Below are positions 34,214-44,740 of a stretch of 64,000 nt of DNA, piece by piece; position 1 is the first letter of the stretch; each line of letters starts with the position of its first letter. The notes under the pieces were generated by a model, which was not told where the DNA came from, searched no databases, and was given only the letters and a program-made list of their open reading frames with translations. This stretch comes from Datisca glomerata. Lineage: Eukaryota; Streptophyta; Magnoliopsida; Cucurbitales; Datiscaceae. The stretch is from assembly GCA_003255025.1 (NCBI GenBank), contig QANY01008042.1, forward strand, positions 1,724,077 to 1,788,076, written 5' to 3'. Both the position numbers and the translations under genes were made by a program.

Positions 34214-34270
34214 GTGGTGCCACGTGACACTTAAGTAGTGAGTGTGCAACACTGTGGTGCCACGTGGCAT
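34214..34270. promoter_or_regulatory. Paired G-box motifs inside the LTR
   Basis: CTGTGGTGCCACGTG occurs twice, about 41 bp apart. The second reads GCCACGTGGCA, a perfect palindromic G-box/ABRE core bound by plant bZIP and bHLH factors. Function is inferred. Confidence 0.5.
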
Positions 34271-35000
34271 TGCAGTTGTGCATAATTGCAGTGAATCCCA
34301 CTACAATTAGTAATTTTATAATTAAATATTATTTTAGTTTATCCTTACAAATCTGATACGCAATTATCTATAATATATATAGATATTATTCTAATGGCCT
34401 AAGTGATCGAAAGAAGATGAGAATCAGTTGATCAGATGATCAGTTCATCAATCAATGTTGAATTGAGAACACGATTGGTGTGAGAGAGATTTCCTTCTAT
34501 GATTAAACGTTAATCGAATCTCTAAATAATCATCACGTTCTTTTAGAGAATCATCTCACTAATTCTTTCTCAATAAATCTCTAGATCTCATGTGTTGAGA
34601 ACATCTAAGAACAGAAAAATTGTATTGTAATTTTCTACGTGCCCACACGTGTTCTAGTGCATTGAGGATTGACTTGGAATATCTTGGTGTGGATCTCAGA
34701 GTCTATTGATCGTTGGAATAGAGGATCGATCGATTTTTGAAGGACACTTGATATAGACTACAAGAGATATATGATTCCTAACATTGTATGTTGTAGATCT
34801 AACTTATAAATATATAATGGATCCTGACTGATTGAAAAATAGTTTTGAATAAAAATTTTTATTTGGTTATTGTGACGTTGCGCAAGTTTTTTTATTAAAA
34901 TATTCATTTTTTATTAAATTTTTAATTTTTAAAAAGTCCACGCGCGTACACGCTTCTACCGCGCACCCGCCGCAACGGCCAGCATGTGGAATCAGAGCGG

Positions 35001-35760
35001 TCTTTATATATTTATACGTTAAATGTTGTGTGGGTTTTCTTGTATTATTCATATAATTTGAGATATGTGTGATAATGAATGGTTATGTTTTTTGAATGTA
35101 TGAAAAATAATGGATGGTTAATTGTATGGTGATTATTGAGTTAGACTTTGTTTTAATTTTTTCTAGATCTTGTGTAAGCTGAATTGAGGCATAGGAAATT
35201 TTATAATTTTATTTTAAATATTATTGTAATTATTCTGAATGCGAGAAGAAGAAGAACGCACGAGACGAACTACAGAAGTTTACTGTTCCAGTGAAAACGC
35301 TGTTCATCCGTGAAAACACTGTTCATGCCGGAAATTTACTGTTCCGGCGGTGGTGAACATAATAAATTATTCAAAAATAGATTAACAAATTTAGTAATTA
35401 TTTGAAAAAAAAAACTATTAAATATATGAAAAAAAACTCATAATAAAAAAGAATATTACATGCTATTAACAAAGGTGTCACAAAACATCCAAAAAGATAT
35501 ACTTATTCATATCAGAATAAAAAAAACTATTTAATATATTGTTTAAACTGCTCAGTCACAAGCTGCTCAATGAAAAAGAAGACGCATGACATAAATAAAG
35601 GATTGCAAAAACCTCCTAGAATACAGCACCACCCTAAATTACAATCATACATTAATAACTACATAGGGCAAATTAGTCACTAAAACGACTAAATAAAAAA
35701 AGGGATACAAATGACAATTCAAAAAACGTAAAACAACGATATTGATCTAGGGATAACAGT
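35001..35760. other. Non-coding leader-like DNA after the Copia-type LTR
   Basis: Directly follows the primer-binding site. It contains short repeats of GTGAAAACRCTGTTCATSC and TTTACTGTTCC near 35280-35355. No gag, pol or host gene is recognisable. Confidence 0.5.
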
Positions 35761-35994
35761 AAAAATGGTCAACTTCCCGTTCAAACTATAAAAATGGTCG
35801 GAATTTTTTTTTTTTGCAAAAAATGGTTAGAGTAAATAATTTATTTATCAAATTACACATGTGAAATGTTCATGGTTTATTACGTCTGTGTAATTTTTAC
35901 AAATGAATGATTTATTTAGGTCATTTTTACAAAACAAAATTTTTTCAACCATTTCTTACGGTTTGAGTTGAAAACTTGACTTTTCTTGTCTTTT
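35761..35994. mobile_element. Candidate MITE
   Basis: Ends are imperfect inverted repeats: left AAAAATGGTCAACTTCCCG and TTCAAACTATAAAAATGGT; right, read on the other strand, carries AAAAGTCAAG, CTCAAACCGTAAGAAATGGT. It is about 234 bp and non-coding. No target duplication was identified, so the superfamily is open. Confidence 0.4.
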
Positions 35995-36197
35995 TTGATT
36001 AATCTAATTGGTGTTGAAAATTCCATTAAATGCGACAATTTCTATACTTGCATTGACGTATTGTATATTAGAGGTCAATGTAAACCTGAAGGAATTAGTC
36101 CAAGTTGAGAAGGCTTCGGATTTAGAGGCTCTTCAATGTCCTATATTCAAAATATTACTTTTGATGTATACAGCTACTTGAGATTATACCTATGATG

Positions 36198-39100
36198 TTT
36201 TTTTTTTTAAATAAGTTGTAATTCATTAACACCAAAGTAACTCTTCATACAAAGCATCTCTAATAGAAGGGGGAATCCTCAAGCCACACTGAAGAGCCAA
36301 CATCTGACAAGGCTATTTTAGCTAAACGGTGAGCAACCTCATTACAACTTCTATGAATGTGACTAATAGAGCAGTAAAAATAAGAAAGCAAAAATGAGCA
36401 GTTCTTAATAACATTTGCATAATCAAAAGTTTCCTGAGAAATGCTTGAACAAGCCTTAACAATGATCAACGAGTCCGATTCATCCAAGTTTACTCGAACA
36501 CCGATGGAATAGGCCAAACAAAGTCCCTCCAATAGAGCTGATGCTTTAGCGGCTTCAATCAAAATAGAATATGATAGGCTTTTCATCATCGCAACCATAA
36601 CCTCTCCTCTATCATTCTGAATAATTACACCCAGTCTCGTGCCACGAGAAGAATCACACACATCATCAATATTTACTTTGAACATACTCGTAGGAGGAGA
36701 AGTCCAGTGTGTCAAATGCCCTTCTGTCAGAAAACCAAGGAGAAGAAATGCAGCATTTTAATTCCTCAAAATAGGTATTTGCCCATTTCAAAATGCTCTC
36801 TCCAGAATTGGTTTTCCGCCCATTACACACCTCATTTTCTATTTCGCCATAGGCACCAGCACAGAATAATAAAGAAGGAAAATTCATTTTGGTTTAATAG
36901 CTTCTTAATCTCTAAAACAACATCCAGTATATCCCCCATGGGAGGGCACTCAAAAAACATGGGTATGATTCTTTCCAAATTGCTCTGGCGACTTTGCATT
37001 TAAAAAAGAACATGGAATAAAGATTCGTGTTTTCTATAAGATAGACAGAGAGGGGAAACATAAATCCCATGATTCACAAGCTTGATAGCGCATAGGAGAG
37101 AATTAAGGACTGCCCTCCATGACAAAATCTTAATCTTATTTGGAAGTTTTAGGCCTCAAAGGAATTCCCACCTCTCTCCTAAGTTGAACCTGAGGATCCT
37201 TTTGAAGATAGATTCAAAATAGTAACCTTATAACCATTATGAACAATATAATTTGTGAATTTATCTTAGTGCCAAACCAATCTATCTTGGGCTTCAAACC
37301 TGGGAAGGGAGATGGAGTGAATACATTCGATATCCTCTGGAATAAACAGCCTAGAAATAAGCTCTATTTTCCAACCATAATTATCCATCAAATCAGCAAC
37401 ATATAAATTACTAGGACAGTTATGGTTAGGGGAGAGTACCTTGAAGGAGAGAGGAGGAGGCAGCTATTTATCTTCAAAGACTTTGCTTGAACGCCCATTT
37501 CAAACTTGCCATCATAAACCCAATTGAAGGAGGTCTCTACCCTAGAGAATACTCTTCTAAGTAAAAGAAGAAGAAGGAGAAGCTTCCACGCTTGAAAAAT
37601 CCAAATCCTTATAATACTTCGCCTGATAAATTCTGCTCAAAATAGAATTTGGATTTTTAACAATGTTCCAAACTTGCTTTGCCAATAAAGCTTTGTTTGA
37701 AATGCTCCAAGGATTTGAAGCCTAAACCCCCTTCCACTTTTGGTTTGCACATTTTTCTCCAAACTGTTCAATGCATTTTAAGTCCCAAATCGGAGAAACC
37801 CCACCAAAAGTTTGATGTTGCTTACCCAATCTCTTTACAAAGGCTTTTAGGAAAGTGAAAGCAGCTTATAGCGGATATCAAGATAGCTTGAATAACAGTC
37901 TTGACAAGTACCTCTTTACCCCCAACCAAAAATTGCCTTTCTCTCCAACGCATCAACAACTTCTTTATCTTCCAAACAATATGGCTAAATGCAAGTTTCT
38001 TCCTTCTATCCAAATAGATAGGAAGACCCAGATATGATTCTAGGCAAGGAACTATCTTGATATTAAGAGAATTAGCCAGAACCTGTCTTATTTCCCTATG
38101 TATGTTCGGACTAAACGAAATAATGGACTTTTTTGAATTGATGATTTGCCCCAAAGCATCTACGTACAGCCTCAGAATCTTTGCCAGGTCCCCACACGAA
38201 GTCTCATCCGCTCGATAGAACACTAAGGTGTCATCTGCAAAAAACAGGTGGGAGATAATAGGGCCTCCTTTACAAACCGGATGGCAGATGATCTCCCAAG
38301 AAGCCAGTGCTTTCTGAAATAAGCTTGATATCCCCTCCGTGCACATAAGGAGTATATATATAGAGATAAAAGGTCTCCCTGTCGAAGCCCCCTAGATGGG
38401 AAAAAGCTCCCAAATAACGATATGTTAATAATCATCGAAAAACTAACTGAGGAAATGCAGTGTCGAATAAGAGAAATCAACCTTTCTAGGAACCCCATTT
38501 CGCTCAGGACTGCAAATAAATACTTCCACTCGACTCTATCATACGCCTTGCTAATATCTAATTCAATTACTACCAACCCAACCTTTCCTCCGTGTCTATT
38601 ACGCATCGAATGAATGATCTCGAAAGCTGCCAGAATATTATCTGATATTTGCCTCCCCCCACAAATGCACTTTGGTTTTATGATATAAGAGAGGGAAGAA
38701 ATGGTTTCATTCGATTTACAATAGTCTTGGAAATGATCTTATAAAGAACATTGCAAAGACTAATCGGGTGAAAGTCCTTCATGTGTTGGGCTTTCTTCAC
38801 CTTCAGAATAAGCGCAATCATAGTGGAATTAATAGGTTTGAGGTCAATCTTCTCATTTAAGTAGTTAAGACAGATTTTCACGACGTCCTCACCAATAATG
38901 CTCCAAATTTTTTGATAAAATAGTGTTGGAAGTCCATCGGGCCCTACGCTTTTAGTCGGGTGCATACTAGTGACTGCAGACCAAATTTCCTCCTTTGTAA
39001 ATGGTTGAGACAACATATTGGCTTGTTCACTAGTGATTCTCCTACCTATGCTATTGGTTACATGGCCAAATTATCTTCTGATGGGTTGGATGATTCATAT

Positions 39101-39592
39101 AAGGTAGATAATAATTGGCTGTAATTTTGCCAATTTCATCATGGTTTCCGGTCCAAACTCATGAGTTATCAAGCAAGCTAGATATAGTATTTTTCCTTTG
39201 ACGCTTTGAGGCTCTAGAGTTGAAACATGCATGTTTATGTCTCCCGATTTCAGTCAATTCACTATGGATTGTTGATGTCAGAATGATTCTCCTCGTCTTG
39301 GAGCTTTTTTAAGGACACTTCCAACTAGGTTATTGAGTTCCAATCCACCGTTCTCGGGTTTTTGTTATACAATCCTTTCAAAGTCTTCATAGTATCATCA
39401 ATATATTTTGGAAGAGTACCACACTTCCGTTTTCCCCAAGCTCGAATCTCATGTGAGCAGCAATTTAAATTAGACACCAAATAGGAAATGTTCAACCTGC
39501 TACACCATGCTCCCATTTGTTTCTTAAAATATTACCACATTCTTCATCTTCTACCCAAATGGACTCAAGGTGGAAGTGCCCGAGAATTTCCC
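36198..39592 (-). mobile_element. 5'-truncated LINE (L1-type non-LTR retrotransposon)
   Basis: It is flanked by a 17-bp target duplication ATTATACCTATGATGTT (36183-36199) and ATTATATCTATGATGTT (39593-39609), with one mismatch. The minus-strand 3' end is a poly(A) tail (T run 36198-36208). The 5' end falls inside the endonuclease domain, as expected for incomplete target-primed reverse transcription. The order of ORF2 domains (endonuclease end, RT, zinc-binding region, RNase H) is intact, but frames are broken throughout. Confidence 0.92.
36260..39585 (-). pseudogene. LINE ORF2 remnant: endonuclease end, RT, zinc-binding region and RNase H
   Basis: Read from high to low coordinates. 39325-39585 is the end of the EEP endonuclease (ESIWVEDEECGNILRNKW). 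38678-39016 is RT (FTKEEIWSAVTSMHPTKSVG, PDGLPTLFYQKIW, HPISLCNVLYKIISKTIVNR). 38223-38606 is RT (VVIELDISKAYDRVEWKYLF, GLRQGD). 37822-38346 has the catalytic FADDTLVF box and YLGLPIYLDRRKK. About 36700-37700 is the frame-broken zf-RVT region. 36260-36715 is an RVT_3-type RNase H (FKVNIDDV, LGVIIQNDRGEVMVA, HRSCNEVAHRLAK); Asp at the first catalytic site is present within VNID. At least five stops and frameshifts inactivate it. Confidence 0.9.
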
Positions 39593-39609
39593 ATTATATC
39601 TATGATGTT

Positions 39610-40704
39610 AAAATCAACGATTTTGAAGTCGTATTATTTTCTTTAAAAAAAAAATACTTTGTTGGCACCTTAATGATAGAAAAGGTATCATTAATTACTT
39701 TGTTGGCACCTTAATAAAGTAGACTATGGACATCTTATATTGTGTCATTATCACTATACTCAACTAAATCGATCCCAATCTGCCATCACGTTATTAAATA
39801 TTATCCAATTTTGTTAATTAATATTTCATTACACGTACTTGGTCCTGTTAAGGAAGGAGTCATTTATCTCTAATCAACTTCCCATCTTTTTAGTCATCTT
39901 TAGGGTCAAATGCAAACTATACTCACATATCTATAGTCTTGTTTGTTTTGCTATCCTCTTTTGTAATCATTTTATAATTGAACTATGATATTTATTTAGT
40001 TTAATCCTTAATTAATGTTGCAATCATAATTTGTATACAATCCTAATTTGTAATACTTTGAGATAATTGAATTGCAGAATAAAATTGAATCAATACTATT
40101 TTACGGTGTCATTAAATTGCGATTGTGATTCTAGATTACGCGAAACAAATGTCTCATTTAGGCAATTAGCTAGCCGTTTGCAACTTAACTTTTAATTTAA
40201 CAAATTTACCCCTCAAACTCTTAAAATTAGCAAAGTGATCCCCAAAACAAACCAATGTCAAATTAGTAATGGCATACTCGAATCCATCATCTGTACCAGA
40301 AAATTCCATCACTTATACAGCCGAAAACTCTATCGCCAGAAATGCCAAAGTAATGACAACTTGGTTGCAAACAAAAACATCGACTGTAATGAAACTGAAC
40401 GTGAATGAGAGAGTATAGTAGTGATTGATTGGTTATTTACCTCGTGATGATGATGATAGTAAAAAGAAAGTGGAAGAACAAAAGGGGAAGAAACCTAGAG
40501 ATATAACCATTGAAAAGAGGATTGAGCTCGGCTCAAGCTTCACTTCATCATCCTCCGCTTCTTGTTCAGCTACAAAATCTTGCATTATCTTTATTCTTTA
40601 TCAGTATTTTTTTCTTTGTTTTTCTGTGACAGTCCCATCGTTTGCATTTTGTCTTGCTGCATGTTTCTTTAGTTTTGTTAGATTCTTAATACAACGTTAG
40701 ACTT
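39610..40704. other. Intergenic, no recognised gene
   Basis: A direct repeat of TTACTTTGTTGGCACCTTAA occurs at about 39654 and 39696. A 91-codon open frame at 40425-40700 (PRDDDDSKKKVEEQKGKKPR, then a Ser-rich and hydrophobic tail) matches no family I know. It might be a gene fragment or chance. Confidence 0.5.
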
Positions 40705-41102
40705 ATGTGTAAAATAATTATGTGTAGCAGACTATCAAACAAAGTTAAACTCAATTAAAAGTGATCAACTAAGGTTTGGACAATTGGAGTTTTAACATAT
40801 CTGATATGTTGTGGACCTTTTAATGTGTAGAGACTTTAGGGTAATTCTATTTTTATGATGGGCTAAAATAAAAATATCAAGAGATGAATTATCTATAAGT
40901 GATTATGGTTCCTAGGTCACACGATAACAGAAAACCATTCTATTTTCCATAATATCTCATCGTTAGAGAGAAAACTGAGAAACTTAATCAAAATGGACTC
41001 TCCGATAGATAATTGTGTAAATCTGAAAGGCCAACTGCTCTACTCTAAAAAATGAAAAAAATTTCTTTCGACGTTCCATCGAAAGAAATTTTGAATCTAA
41101 CA
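40705..41102 (+). repeat. Probable 5' LTR (right part) of the second Copia element
   Basis: It ends CTAACA at 41102, three bases before TGATATCAGAGTAA (41105-41118), a Copia primer-binding site with mutations. A 14-bp perfect stem AAAATTTCTTTCGA with 7-base loop lies at 41058-41092. The left edge is not defined because no second LTR is in the window. Confidence 0.5.
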
Positions 41103-41319
41103 AGTGATATCAGAGTAAATCATGTTGAATATTTGAGAATCAGAATTAAGTTCTAGATTCATGATTATATGTGTTTATATGTTTATGTTTTGGAGTTCTT
41201 GATTTTGATAATTGTTTGTCAATTTATTAGATTTACGAACAATATTTTTCTACAAATTTTTCTACTTTATTTTATGTTTTTGATGGAACGTTGTCGGTCG
41301 TTGTTTACTATTGACGATG

Positions 41320-41570
41320 GAAGGACTTCAACGTGGCAATCTGACCGTGCCGGGATGGAAAGTCGCGACTGTTTGGGAAGGAAAGTCGCGACTGTTAAAA
41401 AAAGTCGCGGCCTTGGCCACGACTATCACAGGCCGCGACTGTTAAGAAGAGTCACGGCCTTGGCCACGGTTGAAGGAGAAAGTCGCGGCCTGACTGAGAA
41501 AGAGCCGTGAAGGGTTGTGGGCTTGCCCACAACCTTGTTTTAAAAGGGTTGGGATTTCCCAGCCCTTATA
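41320..41570 (+). repeat. GTCGCG-rich leader with short hairpins
   Basis: AAGTCGCGACTGTT, AAGTCGCGGCCTTGGCCACG and close variants recur five or six times at 41360-41490. They are followed by the hairpins GGTTGTGGGC-TTGCCCACAACC (41514-41535) and GGGTTGGGA-TTTCCCAGCCC (41547-41566). The patch is much more GC-rich than its surroundings. Confidence 0.6.
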
Positions 41571-42309
41571 TTTGTTTTAAATTTTTTTAATTAAATAATT
41601 TCATATTAATTTACGGATCAATTAATAAATTAATTTTAGGGATCATAAAATTAATTTAATTTAAGAATTTTCAAATAAATTGTTTTGATTATTTTTAATT
41701 TTTTGGTTAAAATAATTTTCAAACAATTTTTAAGGATTATCAAATCAATTGTTTTGAATATCTTACGGATCTTTTGGTTAAAATAATTTCAAAACGAATT
41801 TTCTAAAGATCGTAAAATTAAATTTTCATCAATTAATTTATGGTTTAATTTTGGTACAAATTTAAATTCGAGCATTAGTATGTTATATGTTTTAAGATGA
41901 ATTAGTTGACGCAATATATCGCCAAAATGACATCTCTTGTGAAAATTTATTTATCTTCAAATATAAAAGGTTATATGTGCTTGTAATTTATGTGAATATT
42001 TATCGGCCCAAAAGAAGGTAATTATTTGGCAGAATTACATGTGATTCTATCGTAATAAATATGTGATGATTATTTAATTTTACATGCGAACAATAAATCG
42101 GCACAAATGAAGGTTTCTTATTTGACATGTTATTTATCATTAGTGTTTAATTACTACACATAGACATCACTTACAAGTTAATATTTTTAACCAAAATCAT
42201 AATATTAATGGAGTTTCCGGTGTCTTGTGATGAGTTATTTTTTTACTATTGTTTGTATTTATTATTATTTTTTAGATTTTATGTGAGCTTATTTTGTTTA
42301 TTGTTCTCT

Positions 42310-43148
42310 GTTCAGTTATTACTCATGCTAGTATCACGACCAACATCAATTCAATTCCAGTTCTAAATGGCTCAAACTTCATGTCCTAAAAAGATAATCT
42401 TTTGATAGTTCTTGGAGTTATGGATCTCGATTTTGCGTTAAGAATTGATTCACATGTATCTCTTACGGATAAAAGGGAGATGGAGAGGTGGGAGAAATCA
42501 AATCGTATGTGTATGTTGATAATGAAAAAGGTCATTCCAGAAGTATTTGTGAGCATTATTTCTGAAAAGATAACTACAGCTAAGGATTTCCTTGCAGACA
42601 TTGAAAAGAGGTTTATCAAAAATGAAAAGGATGAAATTGGCACGCTCTTGTCAGACCTAATTTCAAAGAGGTATACATTTAAATGTAATATCAGAGAATA
42701 CATTATGGAAATGTCTCACATTATTTTAAGGTTGAAAGCACTAAATCTTGAACTCTCAGAGAACTTACTTGTGTATATGATTTTCATATCCCTTCTGACA
42801 CAGTTTAGACAGTTTAAGGTGAGTTATAATTGTTAGAAAGAGACTTAGTCTCTGAATGAGCTCATCTCACACTGTGTTCAGGAAGTGGAAAGAGTGAAAC
42901 ATGATAAGACAGAAAGTGTTTACCTGGCCTCTACCTCTAAAGACAAAGACAAGGAAAAGAAAAGGAAGAAGGATAAGGAAGTTGCGGATACAGTACCACA
43001 TAAGAAACGACTAAAGAAACCGGTAAACCCGAAAGGTATTGGTTGTTTCTTCTGTGGAGCTGATAGCGTAGGAAGAAGCAATGCATCAACTATCGCGCTT
43101 GGAGTGCTAAGAAATGTACTCTTCTTAATTTGGTTTGTTCTGAGGTAA
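42310..43148 (+). pseudogene. Copia gag remnant of the second element
   Basis: 42402-42836 gives a nearly continuous UBN2-type gag (LGVMDLDFALRIDSHVSL, DKREMERWEKSNRMCMLIMK, LADIEKRFIKNEKDEIGTLL). 42885-43148 continues after a stop with a Lys-rich stretch and CFFCGADSVG, the start of a zinc knuckle whose last Cys/His ligands are lost. Confidence 0.82.
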
Positions 43149-44735
43149 ATTTAAGTTCGGTTCCTACACATGGTGGATAGATTCTAGTACAATAACTCAC
43201 ATCATTGTGTCTATGCAGGGTTTCCTGAATTGCCGAAAGCCAAATGATGCTAAAAGATTCATTTACGTGGGCGATGGCAAGACGGCTGAGGTTGAAGCCA
43301 TATGAAAATTTAGAATATTATCAAAAATTGGATATTATTTGGATCTTGATGACACTTTTATTGTACCGTCATTTAGACAGAATTTGATTTCTATTTCTAT
43401 TTTAGCCAAAGTTGGTTATGTTTGTTCTCTTGGAGATGAAAAATTTGGTTTGTTTCTTGATTCAATTTCAGTTGGTTCCAATTTTTTATCAAGATATGAT
43501 AAACTTTATTTACTTGATACAATCGCTTCATTTATAGAACTCCTGCTATTAAGTACACGAGGTACTAAAAGAAAATTAACCAGTGAAACTTCAGCTACGT
43601 TATGACACAAGCTATTAGGTCATATCTCCAAACAGAGAATAGAGAGAATTATGTCAGATGAAATTCTCGATTCCTAAAATTTCACAGATTTTGACATTTG
43701 TGTTAATTGCATAAAGAGTAAATAAACCGATAAAAAGAGATTTGAAGCGAACAAGACTCAGGACGTCTTATAACTTATTCATAAGAATATTTGTGGGTCA
43801 TTTCCTTTGGTCGCTTGGAATGGGCAACAATACATTATAACGTTCGCAAATGATTAAGGATGAAGTTGTCTCATTCATGAAAAGGCATAGTCATTTAAGG
43901 TGTTAAAAAATTTTAAGGCTGAAGTTGAGAATCAACTCAACAAGAGGATTAAAAGCGTCAGATCTGACCGCGATGGTGAGTACTATGGTAGATATGATGG
44001 TTCAGGTGAACAATGTCCTGGACCGTTTACTAAATTCCTAGAGGAATGTGGTACTGTCCCACAGTACACTATGCCGGGTTCACTCACTATGAATGGTGTT
44101 ACTGAAAGACAAAAAAGAACGCTTAAGGACATGGTCATGAGTATGATTAGTCATTCGACCTTATCGGAATGACTTTGGGGTGAAGCACTTAAGGCTGTAG
44201 CATATATCCTTAACAGAGTTCCAACTAAAGCGACTGCTAAAATCCCATATGAGCTTTAGACCGACAAGAAACCTAGTCTAAAATATTTGCACGTTTGAGG
44301 ATGTCCAGCTGAGGCAAGGTCTTATAGGCCTAATGAAAAGAAATTGGACTGATGGACAGTGAGTTGTTATTTTGTTGAATACTCTGAAAGATTCAGGGGG
44401 TACAAGATTTTTTATCCCACAACTAGGTCAATTTTTGAGACGGAAAATGCCCGATTCTTTGAGGATGCCGAGTTTACGGGGGGGGGGGGGGGGNGGGGGG
44501 GGGGGGGAGATACTGTTAGAGATTTTATCATTCGGGAGGAATATGTTCATATTCCCACATGTGTTATTAGCATTGATTGGGAGTGTGCTCCAGACCTTGT
44601 TCATGAGTCAACATAAGACAACATCGAAGATCCTCCCACTCAAGAGATTGTTCTAGAAGAACAAACTCTAGCACCTCAAGAACCTATGCCATTAAGGAGA
44701 TCCACTAGAGAGAGGATAATTAACAGATGGTAAAC
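43149..44735 (+). pseudogene. Copia protease and integrase remnant of the second element
   Basis: Protease region at 43160-43600: WWIDSSTITHI (Asp-Ser-Ser in place of Asp-Ser-Gly), FIVPSFRQNLISISILAKVG. GAG-pre-integrase, broken, at 43600-43750. Integrase at 43880-44260: KSVRSDRDGEYYGRYD (second catalytic Asp), PGSLTMNGVTERQKRTLKDM (catalytic Glu), WGEALKAVAYILNRVPTKA. Then the C-terminal part with YSERFRGYKIFYPTTRSIFE, interrupted by a G homopolymer. Stops lie near 43305, 44172 and 44260. Confidence 0.82.
44478..44507 (+). repeat. G homopolymer of 30 positions with one undetermined base
   Basis: Sixteen G, an N at 44494, then thirteen G. It lies inside the decayed integrase C-terminal frame. 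The N marks an unresolved base or length, so the true length is unknown. Confidence 0.9.
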
Positions 44736-44740
44736 ATAAT

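Larger units (their letters stand above)
32525..34984 (+). repeat. Long Copia-type LTR, partner not in the window
   Basis: It starts TGAAATTAGGGGCTATGCCC where the Gypsy integrase breaks off. It ends CCAGCA, followed by TGGAATCAGAGCGG (34987-35000), a near match to the Copia primer-binding site TGGTATCAGAGC. It is therefore a 5' LTR on the plus strand, about 2460 bp including a 506-bp palindrome. No gag or pol of this element is recognisable after 35000, so it is truncated. Start and end are inferred without a second LTR. Confidence 0.6.
41103..44740 (+). mobile_element. Second Copia element, 3' half missing
   Basis: Primer-binding site, leader with GTCGCG repeats, gag, protease and integrase are present in order. 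Similarity stops at the RRSTRERIINRW hinge just before RT would begin (about 44735). No RT, RNase H, polypurine tract or 3' LTR follows. All frames are broken. Confidence 0.85.

Noticed and set aside
33600..34300. Regular inverted and direct AT repeats suggesting a CRISPR array or replication origin
   Set aside because: Plant nuclear context, no regular spacer-repeat pattern. The structure is one long palindrome in an LTR.
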